A stretch of DNA of 64,000 nucleotides from Porphyromonas macacae DSM 20710 = JCM 13914 (GCF_000379945.1 NZ_KB904150.1:27213-91212), one strand, 5' to 3'; positions 45,870 through 55,479 are shown, numbered from the stretch's first letter. The notes: generated from the letters alone by a model not told the origin. Numbers and translations are program-made.

Positions 45870-47087
45870 TCAGAACGAGTATTGAAGTCTGATTGTCATC
45901 AGATTGTCATTCAATTTTGAACTGTATCGAGATTGTTTATTCGGAATAAGTTCGTGTCTCATCCATTCGTAATATGCCGTAATTCGCAGAGCATTGTTCA
46001 TTCCTATATAAGTGGCTCCGGCTCCCCACACATGATTGGCGTTTTCGTTATGAGGGCTGAATGTTTTTTCGTTGTTCTTAAAATGTTCTGCAATTTCGTT
46101 TGCCGATAAATCCAAATTGCGGTCATAGTAATAGTATTTACCGATCAATTCTACGGGCATTTTATCAAACCGGTGGGTAAGAACACCCATAGCCCCTAAG
46201 AATTTACGTGAGAAAATAACATAGTTCGGGTTAAAATAATCCGAAGCTTTGATCGCCGGACCTGTTACGGTATTGTTAAAGAACTGTCCCGGCTGCTTCC
46301 CGGTAATACATTCTCCATACAGCGATGTCAAACCCCATGCAGACGCCTTGCCCAACTTGAAGTGCGAACCGATGTATTGCCTGTCCACAGAGCCTATACC
46401 GTCATTCTGTGCAACATCTCCGTAATACCCCGAAAGGCCGATTTCCCATTGATCTTTATTTTCATAAAGATGTCCTGTGGTTAAGCGAAGAAGGATGTCC
46501 GGTTTGTTTTTCCGCATCTTTCCCCCGTTGTTGCCACTCATCAAACCCAACCTGAAACCGGTATTGTTTAAGTGCGATAAGTTCTTGAGTTTATAATTTA
46601 TAGAAACGCAAACATCTATATTTCCGCGAAACAGATCCGTTATATACTGAGAACGTTCGACTCCTAATAAATCTTTTCCGCTTAAAGAGGATTCTAAACC
46701 AAAACCATCTTCTTGCAAGCCGATCCTTATGTCGAATCCTTTCCATTTATCCGGACTCCACTGAAGCATCATCGTATGCGGTGCTACTCTGTTTTCCGTA
46801 ATATTCAATTGGGCAATGATACTCCAGTCTTTTTTTGCAAAAGTCCCTTTTATTCTACCGCGCCTGATGCCGAACCGTGAAAAGGATTTACCGGTTTTAT
46901 TGATTTCATCATGAGTATATAATTCTCCCACGCTGTGGTTGGCATCTTTTTCGCCAAAAAGCGCATCTGTTTGTATATACCCGCTAACCATAAAAAGTTT
47001 ACTGTCCTTTTGCTGAGCATGTGTAACGGAAAAAATGCTCGTACTTAGGGTTAAAATGGCCGTAAGAATAAAAGATCTCTTAAACAT
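45870..47087 (-). CDS. Outer-membrane porin, OprP/OprO-like
   Basis: 405 residues with a signal peptide (SFILTAILTLSTSIFSVTHAQQ). The remainder has alternating beta-strand character with many aromatic girdle residues and ends in NLMTIRLQYSF, a terminal aromatic strand typical of outer-membrane barrels. The layout resembles phosphate-selective porins of the OprO/OprP group, with GIRRGRIKGTFAKKDWSIIAQLNI near residue 75. Transported substrate is unknown. Confidence 0.8.
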   Translation of the reverse strand: MFKRSFILTAILTLSTSIFSVTHAQQKDSKLFMVSGYIQTDALFGEKDANHSVGELYTHDEINKTGKSFSRFGIRRGRIKGTFAKKDWSIIAQLNITENRVAPHTMMLQWSPDKWKGFDIRIGLQEDGFGLESSLSGKDLLGVERSQYITDLFRGNIDVCVSINYKLKNLSHLNNTGFRLGLMSGNNGGKMRKNKPDILLRLTTGHLYENKDQWEIGLSGYYGDVAQNDGIGSVDRQYIGSHFKLGKASAWGLTSLYGECITGKQPGQFFNNTVTGPAIKASDYFNPNYVIFSRKFLGAMGVLTHRFDKMPVELIGKYYYYDRNLDLSANEIAEHFKNNEKTFSPHNENANHVWGAGATYIGMNNALRITAYYEWMRHELIPNKQSRYSSKLNDNLMTIRLQYSF

Positions 47088-47113
47088 CGTCTTTGATTAA
47101 TATTTTATGGTAA

Positions 47114-47121
47114 TAAAGATA
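47114..47121 (-). promoter_or_regulatory. Probable promoter -7 element of the porin gene
   Basis: TATCTTTA on the minus strand, one base off TAnnTTTG, 27 bases before the porin start. Confidence 0.35.
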
Positions 47122-47156
47122 GTTCGGAAAACTGTATCAAAACAGAATCGATTCTG

Positions 47157-47549
47157 TTATTTGAATGATTTTGCTTTTGAGAATATCCATCTCAGCAAAA
47201 TATAGTTAACCGGAACGACTATGATTAACACCAAAATGGGAGCTAATTCGGTTGATATGCCGAGATACAGAAAGAGATTAAATAGCAATATGTGATTGAT
47301 ATAATTGATCAGATGACTTCCGCTAAAACCCAAAGCCTTTTTTATGGAGGGCTTGGTACGAAACGTTAAATAAGATGTTAAAAAGAAGTTGCCGATAAAA
47401 CTGATTATATACCCTATGGTATAAGCAATATTTACATTGATAAATTGCTCAAAAAACAGATAAACGCCATAATGAATAGCTGCAGAGATAGAGCCAACGA
47501 TGCAATAACGTATAAATTCGGCCGATATATTTCTTTTATTCAGAAACAT
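47157..47549 (-). CDS. GtrA-like flippase protein
   Basis: 130 residues from the ATG at 47549 (MFLNKRNISAEFIRYCIVG), which overlaps the upstream gene by 14 bases; an earlier ATG at 47585 would overlap more. Four membrane helices with FIRYCIVGSISAAIHYGVYL and YTIGYIISFIGNFFLTSYLTFR, the classical GtrA pattern. GtrA proteins are thought to flip polyprenyl-phosphate-linked sugars across the membrane. Last gene of a four-gene cluster with a GT2, a GT87-like protein and a deacetylase. Confidence 0.88.
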   Translation of the reverse strand: MFLNKRNISAEFIRYCIVGSISAAIHYGVYLFFEQFINVNIAYTIGYIISFIGNFFLTSYLTFRTKPSIKKALGFSGSHLINYINHILLFNLFLYLGISTELAPILVLIIVVPVNYILLRWIFSKAKSFK

Positions 47550-48720
47550 AACTTTTTCCTTTATAGTCTTTTCTGCACATTTCATAGCACAGTTTGAACC
47601 AGATAATTATGCAAGGAAATGCTTTCAGGGCATAAGGCTGAACAAATTCACGTCTTATATATGCCGGAAAAAGGTCTGACGGTGACATGCTTGTCAGGAT
47701 AAAAGCAAAAACCAGCAAGAAAATATCCCATTTATTCCTTTTCCATGGCGCTGAAATGTACCATAAGGCAATCCCGACAAATGCAATGATATAGGAACTG
47801 GATTCGCTCCCCGAACTGAACAGTACGACAAATAAGAGAACGGAGGAAAGAAACGCGTATCTGAAATTGAGATATTTGTATTGTTGAAAACGTAGATATG
47901 GCAGGGCAAACAGAAGTAATCCTCCGACAATAAGCCAAAGATCGGAATAGGCGATGGAGTGTGAAATCTTTCTGACCATTCCCAGCAGAGAAATATTTTG
48001 ATGCGAAGCAAATAAATTTTCGATACTTTTTTCCGAAAGACTTTCCCACCATCCCGCATATTGAGACAAGATATATTCGGGGCTGCTAATCAGCATGGGG
48101 GCTGCAAACATTAAACCTCCCCAAAAAATTAGCGATAGCAGAAACTTTCCTTGATGTTTTGAAAAAAAGAAGAATGCCAGTCCTACAATCCCGTATAGCT
48201 TTACGAATGTGCCTAACATAATAAGAAAAACAGCCCAAAAATCTTTTTCCTTTTCTATGCAGTAAAAAGCCCCTATGATAATAGCCGCAATGGCAATATT
48301 GAATTGAGACATAAAAAGGGCGGTTAGAAGTTCGTGTGCACAGAACCAATAAATAAAAATCCGCTGCCTGTTTGCCAAAGGGAGTTTACGGATGGCTATG
48401 TAGAGAGCTACAGAAAGAGCAATCAGCCAAAAGAGCAGTCCCCACCAAGTGGGCAATAGGGCGAAGGGTGCAATCACGAGACTGAAGAACGGCCCATAGT
48501 GATTACAATCATGATATTGCTCCGGATATAATGAATAAAGAGGAAGCTGCTCAATAGTGTGCCAATACACATACTTAAAGATCAGGAAGTTATTGTGCTT
48601 CGACATTTTTGTTAAAGCCGCTACGACCGGCAAAAGAAGCCATAAACCGAGTAATGTGCGTGGATCGCTAAAGAAAGGATGCTTGAAGAATGCAACCGTA
48701 CGCTTTGTCAGATTTATCAT
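47536..48720 (-). CDS. Integral-membrane glycosyltransferase, GT87-like (DUF2029)
   Basis: 394 residues with about ten hydrophobic helices. The periplasmic loop near the N-terminus, LPLYSLYPEQYHDCNHYGPFFSLVIAPFALLP, contains acidic residues where GT-C enzymes place their catalytic Asp. GT87 enzymes use polyprenyl-phosphate sugars as donors outside the membrane. Between a DPM1-like GT2 and GtrA, it fits a third component that transfers the flipped sugar to a glycan. The acceptor is unknown. Confidence 0.75.
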   Translation of the reverse strand: MINLTKRTVAFFKHPFFSDPRTLLGLWLLLPVVAALTKMSKHNNFLIFKYVYWHTIEQLPLYSLYPEQYHDCNHYGPFFSLVIAPFALLPTWWGLLFWLIALSVALYIAIRKLPLANRQRIFIYWFCAHELLTALFMSQFNIAIAAIIIGAFYCIEKEKDFWAVFLIMLGTFVKLYGIVGLAFFFFSKHQGKFLLSLIFWGGLMFAAPMLISSPEYILSQYAGWWESLSEKSIENLFASHQNISLLGMVRKISHSIAYSDLWLIVGGLLLFALPYLRFQQYKYLNFRYAFLSSVLLFVVLFSSGSESSSYIIAFVGIALWYISAPWKRNKWDIFLLVFAFILTSMSPSDLFPAYIRREFVQPYALKAFPCIIIWFKLCYEMCRKDYKGKSYVSE

Positions 48721-48808
48721 AGTCGAATGGATTTGTGCAGATTTTTCGGATTTGCTTTATTTGCCTTTAGAGAGAACTCGAACATTCGTATTATAACACA
48801 CACGGAGG

Positions 48809-49762
48809 TTATTTGTCCTTTTTCCAAAGTATGGATTCGATTGTGTATAAAGGACGATTCTTTATTTCTGTATAAATCTTCCCGATATACTCCCCGAGAA
48901 CACCCAAAGACATGAGGAGTATACTGCCGATGAACCATACGGAAAGCATCAGAGAGGTCCATCCCGGAACGGTTTTATGCTCCCAGTAGGATACCAGTAC
49001 ATAGACGGCTATAATGATACTGACAATTAGAAAGAGAACCCCGATGCCGAAAATGAGTGAGATCGGTTTTGTGGAAAAAGAGGTGATCCCGTCTAAAGCC
49101 AGTGTCAACATTTTCTTGAATGTATATTTCGATTTTCCTGCAGCTCGTTCGCTGATAACATCATCTACCGTTGCAGATTTGAAGCCGATAAGGGGAACGA
49201 GACCGCGCAGATAAAGATTGCGCTCCTCGTAACGCGATAAAGCCTCTAATGCTCTCCGGCTCATCAGACGGAAATCTGCGTGATTATAAACAGCCTTGAT
49301 ACCCATGCTTTCTTGTAATTTGTAAAAAGCCAGAGCTGTATTTCGTTTTACAAAAGAATCTCCCGTGCGCGATACTTTCACGCCATAGACAATGTCATAA
49401 CCTTCTGCCTGACGGTCGACCATGGATTCAATGGCATTGATGTCGTCCTGCAGATCTACATCAATGGTGATAACGGCATCGCATTGGTTTTTCGCGGTCA
49501 TCATTCCGGCCATGATAGCATTCTGATGCCCCACATTTCTTGCCAGATTGATGCCGTACACATATTCATTTTCTTGATGTAGACGAGAGATGATATCCCA
49601 TGTGTTATCCATACTCCCATCATTTACAAGCAGAATAAAGCTATCCGGTGTTATTTTGTTTTTTGCGACAAGCTCATTCAGAAGAAACGTAAGTTTCTCA
49701 ATGGAATGAGGTAATACTTCGTGTTCATTGTAACACGGAGAAATAATACCGAGTTTGATCAT
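48809..49762 (-). CDS. GT2 glycosyltransferase, GtrB/DPM1-like polyprenyl-phosphate sugar synthase
   Basis: 317 residues from the ATG at 49762, preceded by GGAGGT and overlapping the deacetylase stop as ATGA. The N-terminal GT-A domain has SPCYNEHEVLP, LLVNDGSMDNTWD and ITIDVDLQDD (the metal-binding Asp residues). QAEGYDIVYGVKVSRTGDSFVKR follows. The C-terminus has two membrane helices (LIFGIGVLFLIVSIIIAVYVLV and WFIGSILLMSLGVLGEYIG). This is the GtrB architecture: it links a sugar to polyprenyl phosphate on the cytoplasmic face. Confidence 0.92.
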   Translation of the reverse strand: MIKLGIISPCYNEHEVLPHSIEKLTFLLNELVAKNKITPDSFILLVNDGSMDNTWDIISRLHQENEYVYGINLARNVGHQNAIMAGMMTAKNQCDAVITIDVDLQDDINAIESMVDRQAEGYDIVYGVKVSRTGDSFVKRNTALAFYKLQESMGIKAVYNHADFRLMSRRALEALSRYEERNLYLRGLVPLIGFKSATVDDVISERAAGKSKYTFKKMLTLALDGITSFSTKPISLIFGIGVLFLIVSIIIAVYVLVSYWEHKTVPGWTSLMLSVWFIGSILLMSLGVLGEYIGKIYTEIKNRPLYTIESILWKKDK

Positions 49763-50559
49763 TTTGTACCTCCTTGTTGGCATTGTAGCCATTTTTCGGC
49801 AAATTCGGAGAAAGTCATAAACTGTTCTCCCCGTTTTATAAAATAGTCTGTGAGTCTGTTGAGACGATCGATCATTCCTTGTCCGGACCGGTTACGAATA
49901 ATAAAAGGCAACTTGAATTCCGGGTGTTTTTGGAGAGGATAAAACTCCCAAGGGTGAAAATAGATGGCTAAGGAACCATCGTGCTTGAGTGTTCTTGCAC
50001 AGAGCCGGCGATAAAGTCCGAATGGCAGATTATGACAGGAGAGCCAAAAAAGAGGAAATCGTATCCAGGGAGTAACCGAAGCCGGTATTTGCAATACATT
50101 TCCTTTCATAAACGGTGTGCGTGATGCATTCAGATGCATATATCTGCCCGGAATAAATGTGGGATTCAGTGACGAGTTGTATTTATAACCGGCTTTGAAT
50201 ATTTCATCCTCTGATACAGGCATCATTCGGGCTTGCCTGTATCCTGTTATTTGCCTACCGGATAGAGCTTCTAATGCTTCTTTGGATTTTTTCAGATCCG
50301 GTATTTCAAATGTCGTGTGGTAATAACCATGCGAGGCAAGCTCATGTCCTTCCTCTAAAATACGTTCAATAATATGTTTGGCATGATTCGCAAAATTGGC
50401 CGTACAAAAAAAGGTGGCTTTGATTTTCTTTTCTCTCAAACAATCGAGTATCGCTTCGGTACCTTGAACCGATATCCTGATTTGCTGCTCCATTGTGATA
50501 TCGACATCATGCTCAAGAGGAACATCGAATTCCTCAATGTCAAAACTGAGTAAAATCAT
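49759..50559 (-). CDS. Polysaccharide deacetylase family protein
   Basis: 266 residues from the ATG at 50559 (MILLSFDIEEFDVP); an earlier in-frame ATG at 50601 would place the promoter inside the gene. The NodB-type motifs are present: SFDIEEFD with the catalytic and metal aspartates, and ELASHGYYHTTFE with the two metal histidines. It probably removes acyl groups from a sugar on an envelope glycan or lipid. First gene of the GtrA/GT2/GT87 cluster. Confidence 0.88.
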   Translation of the reverse strand: MILLSFDIEEFDVPLEHDVDITMEQQIRISVQGTEAILDCLREKKIKATFFCTANFANHAKHIIERILEEGHELASHGYYHTTFEIPDLKKSKEALEALSGRQITGYRQARMMPVSEDEIFKAGYKYNSSLNPTFIPGRYMHLNASRTPFMKGNVLQIPASVTPWIRFPLFWLSCHNLPFGLYRRLCARTLKHDGSLAIYFHPWEFYPLQKHPEFKLPFIIRNRSGQGMIDRLNRLTDYFIKRGEQFMTFSEFAEKWLQCQQGGTK

Positions 50560-50579
50560 ATCAGCGAATATATTATTTG

Positions 50580-50587
50580 CAAAAATA
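50580..50587 (-). promoter_or_regulatory. Promoter -7 element of the deacetylase-GtrA cluster
   Basis: TATTTTTG on the minus strand matches TAnnTTTG and lies 21 bases before the chosen deacetylase start at 50559. Confidence 0.45.
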
Positions 50588-50669
50588 GCAATAAAAAGCA
50601 CTTCGTTTTCGGTCGAGAACCTGCGATTCTTTATATCTTAGCTCAAAATTGGTAGTAATAGAATGAAAT

Positions 50670-51791
50670 ATGAGAATTGGGTTTGACGCCAAAAGAGCGG
50701 CACAAAATCGTACGGGGTTGGGCAATTACAGCAGATTGATATTAAGGCTGCTCTCTTCTTATAATTCCGGTGATGAGTATTTTTATTATACTCCTAAAGA
50801 ACCCGGTAATATGCTTTCCGAAACAGAATATAAGGGTAAAATATGTACACCTAAGAGTCGTTTTTGGAAAAAATGCCGTTCTCTGTGGCGTATTTGGGGA
50901 GTTACCGACGATATTATACGAGACGGGGTGACGCTTTTCCATGGTCTTAGCAATGAACTTCCTTTGAATATCAAGAGAGCCGGGAACACGAAAACCATCG
51001 TAACTGTTCATGACCTGATCTTTTTAATTTTTCCTCATTATTATCCGTACATAGATCGGCATATCTATGCTTATAAGTTCCGTAAAGCATGCCGGAATGC
51101 AGATCGGATTATAGCTGTAAGCGAGTGTACCAAAAGAGATATTGTAAGATTTTTCCATATTTGTGAAAACAAAATAGATGTTGTTTACCAGGGCTGCGAT
51201 AGTGAATTTAAGCAACAGGCAACCGATTTTGAGAAAAAGCAGTTGATTGCAAAGTATCATTTACCCGAGAGTTTTATTCTTTATGTTGGCAGTATTGAGG
51301 AACGAAAGAATCTTTTACTCGTAGTCAAGGCATTGACTTTGATGAAAAATCCCATACCTTTAATCGCTATCGGTAAGAGAACGGCATATACGGAAAAAGT
51401 AGAAGCTTATGTAAAAGCACAAGGATTGACGCATCTTGTGAAACTGCTTCATAATGTGCCGACTCAAGAACTTCCTGCTTTTTATCAGTTGTCTGCAACA
51501 TTTGTTTATCCGTCTTTTTATGAAGGATTCGGTATTCCCGTATTGGAGGCTTTACAGAGTGGAGTACCTGTTGTGGCGGCAACGGGTTCCTGTTTGGAAG
51601 AGGCCGGAGGCCCCTGTTCTCTTTATGTAAATCCGAATGATCCGGAAGCTTTGGCTGTTGCTATCGGGCAAACTTTGACAGATGAGACATTAAGGCAACA
51701 GATGATTATGGAAGGCAAAAAATATGCTTCAAAATTTGACGATGAGTTTATCACACGGGATTTATTGAACGTATATAGAAAGACGATATAA
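50670..51791 (+). CDS. Glycosyltransferase family 4 (GT-B)
   Basis: 373 residues. The N-terminus MRIGFDAKRAAQNRTGLGNYSR is the glycine-rich acceptor-side loop of GT4 enzymes; VGSIEERKNLLLVVKAL is the start of the donor domain, and FVYPSFYEGFGIPVLEALQSGVPVVA is the E-x7-E nucleotide-sugar motif. It is retaining and cytoplasmic. Followed 27 bases later by a GT90-type gene; both are divergent from the deacetylase cluster. Confidence 0.93.
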   Translation: MRIGFDAKRAAQNRTGLGNYSRLILRLLSSYNSGDEYFYYTPKEPGNMLSETEYKGKICTPKSRFWKKCRSLWRIWGVTDDIIRDGVTLFHGLSNELPLNIKRAGNTKTIVTVHDLIFLIFPHYYPYIDRHIYAYKFRKACRNADRIIAVSECTKRDIVRFFHICENKIDVVYQGCDSEFKQQATDFEKKQLIAKYHLPESFILYVGSIEERKNLLLVVKALTLMKNPIPLIAIGKRTAYTEKVEAYVKAQGLTHLVKLLHNVPTQELPAFYQLSATFVYPSFYEGFGIPVLEALQSGVPVVAATGSCLEEAGGPCSLYVNPNDPEALAVAIGQTLTDETLRQQMIMEGKKYASKFDDEFITRDLLNVYRKTI

Positions 51792-51818
51792 GTCCTTTTA
51801 TAAAAACTCCTGGAGATT

Positions 51819-52775
51819 ATGTGTGCTATATCTTTTTTGAAGAAAACGGGTAAGAATTCCAAATTTCTATATTATACCAAGAGTACATTTCGCTATATTG
51901 TTCCTAAATTCTTTTTTCAATACAGGTTGAAAGCGGTATTGAGAGGTGTCGAACGGAGGAGTGACTATTCCTGTATTATTGAGAGGGTCAATTATTACAA
52001 TAAGCTGAATACTTTGGTAAAATTGCCTCAGGAAACCAAAAGTGCAGGGGAGCATTCTATGAAGAATATGGGCAGTGTGTATTTTTTCGATTCGTATGAG
52101 TTTGTTCGATGGTTCCCATCTCATCTTCGTTGGATTGTGACACCGGGAGATACCAATTATCATGTGCCGGTTCCTTCTATTGTCAAAGCAAGACCTCTAA
52201 GCGGAGATAATAAAAACTCTGTTTTGCTCAATATGGATAAAGTCAGGCACTTTATCTTCCTGAAAGATAAAAAGGTTTTTACGGAAAAGCAGGATAAAGT
52301 CATTTTTCGGGGAGATACGAAAAACAAGAAAAACAGGCAGATTTTCTTGGAAATGTTTCATGATCATCCGCTGTTTGATGTAGGCGATACATCCCCTGAT
52401 CCACAGTCTAACAGTGCCGGTAAATTGACTCTTTACGAGCACCTCGACTATAAATTTATTGTCAGTTTGGAAGGAAACGATGTAGCCAGCAATTTGAAAT
52501 GGGTTATGTCTTCAAACTCGATTGCCGTGATGCCCAAACCGACTTGCGAAACGTGGTTTATGGAAGGATGTCTTATTCCTGATTATCATTATATAGAAGT
52601 AAAGTCCGATTATTCGGATTTTGTGGAACGCATTCAATATTATATAGAACATCCGGACGAGGCACAGCAGATTATCGATCACGCACATGAGTATATTGCT
52701 CAGTTTCAGGATAAAAAACGTGAGCGATTGATCTCTCTTCTTGTGCTTAAGAAATATTTTGATTTCACAGAATGA
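51819..52775 (+). CDS. Glycosyltransferase family 90 (LpsA/CAP10-like)
   Basis: 318 residues. The GT90 patterns are clear: KVIFRGDTKNKKNRQIFLEMF (about residues 165-185), YKFIVSLEGNDVASNLKWVMSSNSIAVMP (about 220-250) and TWFMEGCLIPDYHYIEVKSDYSD. Family members transfer xylose or other sugars in fungal capsules and in some bacterial lipopolysaccharides. The sugar and acceptor are unknown here. It probably forms an operon with the GT4 gene. Confidence 0.88.
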   Translation: MCAISFLKKTGKNSKFLYYTKSTFRYIVPKFFFQYRLKAVLRGVERRSDYSCIIERVNYYNKLNTLVKLPQETKSAGEHSMKNMGSVYFFDSYEFVRWFPSHLRWIVTPGDTNYHVPVPSIVKARPLSGDNKNSVLLNMDKVRHFIFLKDKKVFTEKQDKVIFRGDTKNKKNRQIFLEMFHDHPLFDVGDTSPDPQSNSAGKLTLYEHLDYKFIVSLEGNDVASNLKWVMSSNSIAVMPKPTCETWFMEGCLIPDYHYIEVKSDYSDFVERIQYYIEHPDEAQQIIDHAHEYIAQFQDKKRERLISLLVLKKYFDFTE

Positions 52776-52874
52776 GTGTGCACAGTCGTTTTTTGAATGG
52801 ATCGATTTCGTTTGAAAAATGAGTCGGGAAGAAATAATCCATCTATTGGGGTATCCTGCTTTTTATATTAAATC

Positions 52875-53813
52875 CTATAGTCGGCTTGTTAGTTTTTTCT
52901 GTTCTTCTTCGGAGAAACGGGCTTGAAACCCTTCACGTGTCCTTTTCCAACGATTGTGAGACCAAAGCCAGAAAGAGGGCTCTCGTACAATTGTTTTTTC
53001 AAGCATACGGAAATATGTTTCCGTTATCGAAAACTTGGGAGTCTCTTTAATGCTTTCGGTCATTCTTATAAACCGGCATTTGTAATATCCTCGTTTGGTT
53101 CGTTCGATTTCCGTGTAAAACGGCACGGCATTTACCAAACGCGATATACGTTCCGGACCGGTAAACACGGGAGTATCTTCATGATTCAGAAAATTTGTCC
53201 AGTAGTGCATGGCATTATAGCTTGGCACCTGATCGGAGATATAGCCGACAATGCTTAAATCTCCCTGTCTTTGCCAGGTGATGATGGTACGAAAAGTGTC
53301 TTCCATGGCTATGGAATGCGCTCCAAACCGTCCCCGGATTTTTAGAAATAACCTGTCGAAGGCCGGATTCTCTAAAGCATGATAGATTTGTCCGCATTTA
53401 CATTCTTTACCGATATGCATGGGCAGAGAGCTTATCCATTCCCAATTACAGTAATGCCCCAAGTAAAGCGAGCAGGATTGCCCGGAAGCGAAAACCTCTT
53501 CGATCTCCTGAATGTTTTCAAATTTCATCCTTCTCATCATTGCTTTCCTGCTTATAGAGAAGAGCTTTATTGTTTCGATAATATAATCGCAAAAAAAGGC
53601 ATAGAACTTTTTTTCTATGCGGATAATATCCCGTAATGTTTTTTCAGGAAATGATGCTACGAGGTTTTTACGAACAATTTTCCGCCGATACCGGATGCAG
53701 TAATACAGAGGGAAGTAAAGTAAATCGGAAAACAGATAAAGAACTCTCAGGGGAATTAAGGAAAATAAGTACCCGAAAGAATATAATGTCTTGTAAAAGA
53801 GTTTGGAGACCAT
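52875..53813 (-). CDS. LpxL/HtrB-type lipid A acyltransferase
   Basis: 312 residues. An N-terminal membrane anchor (SFGYLFSLIPLRVLYLFSDLLYFPLYYCI) precedes the catalytic domain with SLYLGHYCNWEWISSLP, the H-x4-E/D-type acyltransferase motif (here HYCNWE). FTGPERISRLVNAVPFYTEIERT follows. It would add a secondary acyl chain to lipid A at the inner membrane. Third gene after DUF4254 and GT9. Confidence 0.9.
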   Translation of the reverse strand: MVSKLFYKTLYSFGYLFSLIPLRVLYLFSDLLYFPLYYCIRYRRKIVRKNLVASFPEKTLRDIIRIEKKFYAFFCDYIIETIKLFSISRKAMMRRMKFENIQEIEEVFASGQSCSLYLGHYCNWEWISSLPMHIGKECKCGQIYHALENPAFDRLFLKIRGRFGAHSIAMEDTFRTIITWQRQGDLSIVGYISDQVPSYNAMHYWTNFLNHEDTPVFTGPERISRLVNAVPFYTEIERTKRGYYKCRFIRMTESIKETPKFSITETYFRMLEKTIVREPSFWLWSHNRWKRTREGFQARFSEEEQKKLTSRL

Positions 53814-53835
53814 ACTTGACTTGGAGAAAAGAGGA

Positions 53836-54870
53836 TTATTTAAGCGCTTCTTCTACTTTCTCTATAATTTGTTTGGGCGAAATGTTGTAGAGACAGGCAT
53901 AATCTTTGCGGTGGCAAGGTTTTTTGCCATAAACCGAGCAGGGACGACAAGACATATCTATTTGAACGGCATCGGACTCTTTTTGATGCCAGCCCATAAA
54001 GCCGGCATAAGGGTGGGTGGCTCCCCATACCGATACAACGCGGGTGTTTACCAGTGAGGCCAGATGCATATTGGCGGAGTCCATGGACAGCATAACATCG
54101 AGATGACTGATCAGGTTCAGCTCCTTTTGCATATCGAGTTTCCCGATCATGGAAGAGACTGTCGGGTATTTAGCTGTCCAGGAATCGAATATTTCCTGCT
54201 CCTTTTTCCCTCCACCGAAGAGAAACACTTTGACATCTTTCCGGGCGGCAAAATATGCTACTACCTGCTCTTGACGTTCTATGGGGTAAATTTTGCCGGC
54301 ATGTTTTGCAAACGGTGCAATACCAAGCCACTTTGCCCCGTTTTTTTCTCCTGTTATCGATACGATTTCATTTATATCTCCTTTCTCTTCATCATAAATA
54401 GAGGTAAAATCCAGCTCTACCGGGTATCCCAATTTGGCCAGTACATCTGCATACCGTTCGAAAGAACTCTTTTGAGGCTTGAATTTCTTGTGTTTTTTAC
54501 GTACAAGTTTTCTCTTTCCGCTTCTGCCTTTGTCGATTGTGGAGACAGCGATTCCGGCCATACGAAAGCGGATGGAAAGATAGACAGACCTCAGTGTGCC
54601 GTGGAAGTCTGCAATGGCATCGATGTCCATTGCTTTGAGTTGTTTATATAAGGCTTGAAGCCCTTTGAATGTTTTGTGTTTGCCGGATAAGTCGGCACCT
54701 GTTACGGACACATTCCCGGGTAACCCCGAACTGAAGAGAGGTTCCCAGGATTTACGTGTCAAAACCGTTATTTTGAGCTCCGGATACTGTACGGCCAAAG
54801 AACGTACTGCCGGAATGGTCATGGCTACGTCACCGAGTGCTGAGAAGCGAATAATCAGGAGGTGTGCCAC
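53836..54870 (-). CDS. Glycosyltransferase family 9 (heptosyltransferase-like)
   Basis: 344 residues from a GTG start at 54870 (MAHLLIIRFSALGDVAMTIPAVR), the classic GT9 N-terminus. The donor site FLFGGGKKEQEIFDSW and MLSMDSANMHLASLVNTRVVSVWGATHP are typical. PCHRKDYACLYNISPKQI near the C-terminus contributes family cysteines. It probably adds a core sugar to LPS. It begins 3 bases after the DUF4254 stop and is followed by the acyltransferase gene. Confidence 0.93.
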   Translation of the reverse strand: MAHLLIIRFSALGDVAMTIPAVRSLAVQYPELKITVLTRKSWEPLFSSGLPGNVSVTGADLSGKHKTFKGLQALYKQLKAMDIDAIADFHGTLRSVYLSIRFRMAGIAVSTIDKGRSGKRKLVRKKHKKFKPQKSSFERYADVLAKLGYPVELDFTSIYDEEKGDINEIVSITGEKNGAKWLGIAPFAKHAGKIYPIERQEQVVAYFAARKDVKVFLFGGGKKEQEIFDSWTAKYPTVSSMIGKLDMQKELNLISHLDVMLSMDSANMHLASLVNTRVVSVWGATHPYAGFMGWHQKESDAVQIDMSCRPCSVYGKKPCHRKDYACLYNISPKQIIEKVEEALK

Positions 54871-54873
54871 AGA

Positions 54874-55479
54874 TTATTTTTTACCGTAGAGAACGGGGTT
54901 TAATGCCGGGTCATTGTACATTTTCATCTGCTTGTAGACTTTCATGTATTTTTTCCCGGCCTCGATATCTGCCAACAGCTGGTCTATTGCAGACGAAAGG
55001 TCTTTTTGTTGTTCCAGCAAAATATTTAATTTTTGCCGGCATTGCCGATGATGCTCCTCCGTGGTATCTTTTCTATTGACCTCTTCCTGCATGTGATAGA
55101 TTTTTAACATGAGGATCGACAAACGGTCTATGGCCCATGCGGGGCTTTCCGTATTAATCGTAGCATCCGGAGCGGGAGAAATATTTTTATACTTGTCCAG
55201 GAAATAGCTGTCGATAAGTTCTACCAGATCGGTACGGTCTTGATTGGATTTGTCGATTCTCCGTTTTAATTTAAGCGCTTCGACCGGATCGATGTTCGGG
55301 TCGCGAATAATGTCTTCGAAATGCCATTGAACGGCATCGATCCAGTTTTTCAGATAGAGGTAGTATTCGATTGACTTAAATTCGAAAGGATTGTTGATTT
55401 CCTGATCTACACTGTCGATTACATGGTATTCAGCGGTAGCTTTACCAAAAATCTCGTTGCATTGCTTACTGAAAGTCAT
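54874..55479 (-). CDS. DUF4254 family protein
   Basis: 201 residues, helical and charged, with no signal peptide or membrane helix. It is recognised as DUF4254 by its length, pattern (WHFEDIIRDPNIDP, KRRIDKSNQDRTDLVELID, INTESPAWAIDRLSILMLKIYHM) and place directly before a GT9 gene, the usual context in Bacteroidota. A role in LPS core assembly is inferred from this linkage; activity is unknown. Confidence 0.85.
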   Translation of the reverse strand: MTFSKQCNEIFGKATAEYHVIDSVDQEINNPFEFKSIEYYLYLKNWIDAVQWHFEDIIRDPNIDPVEALKLKRRIDKSNQDRTDLVELIDSYFLDKYKNISPAPDATINTESPAWAIDRLSILMLKIYHMQEEVNRKDTTEEHHRQCRQKLNILLEQQKDLSSAIDQLLADIEAGKKYMKVYKQMKMYNDPALNPVLYGKK

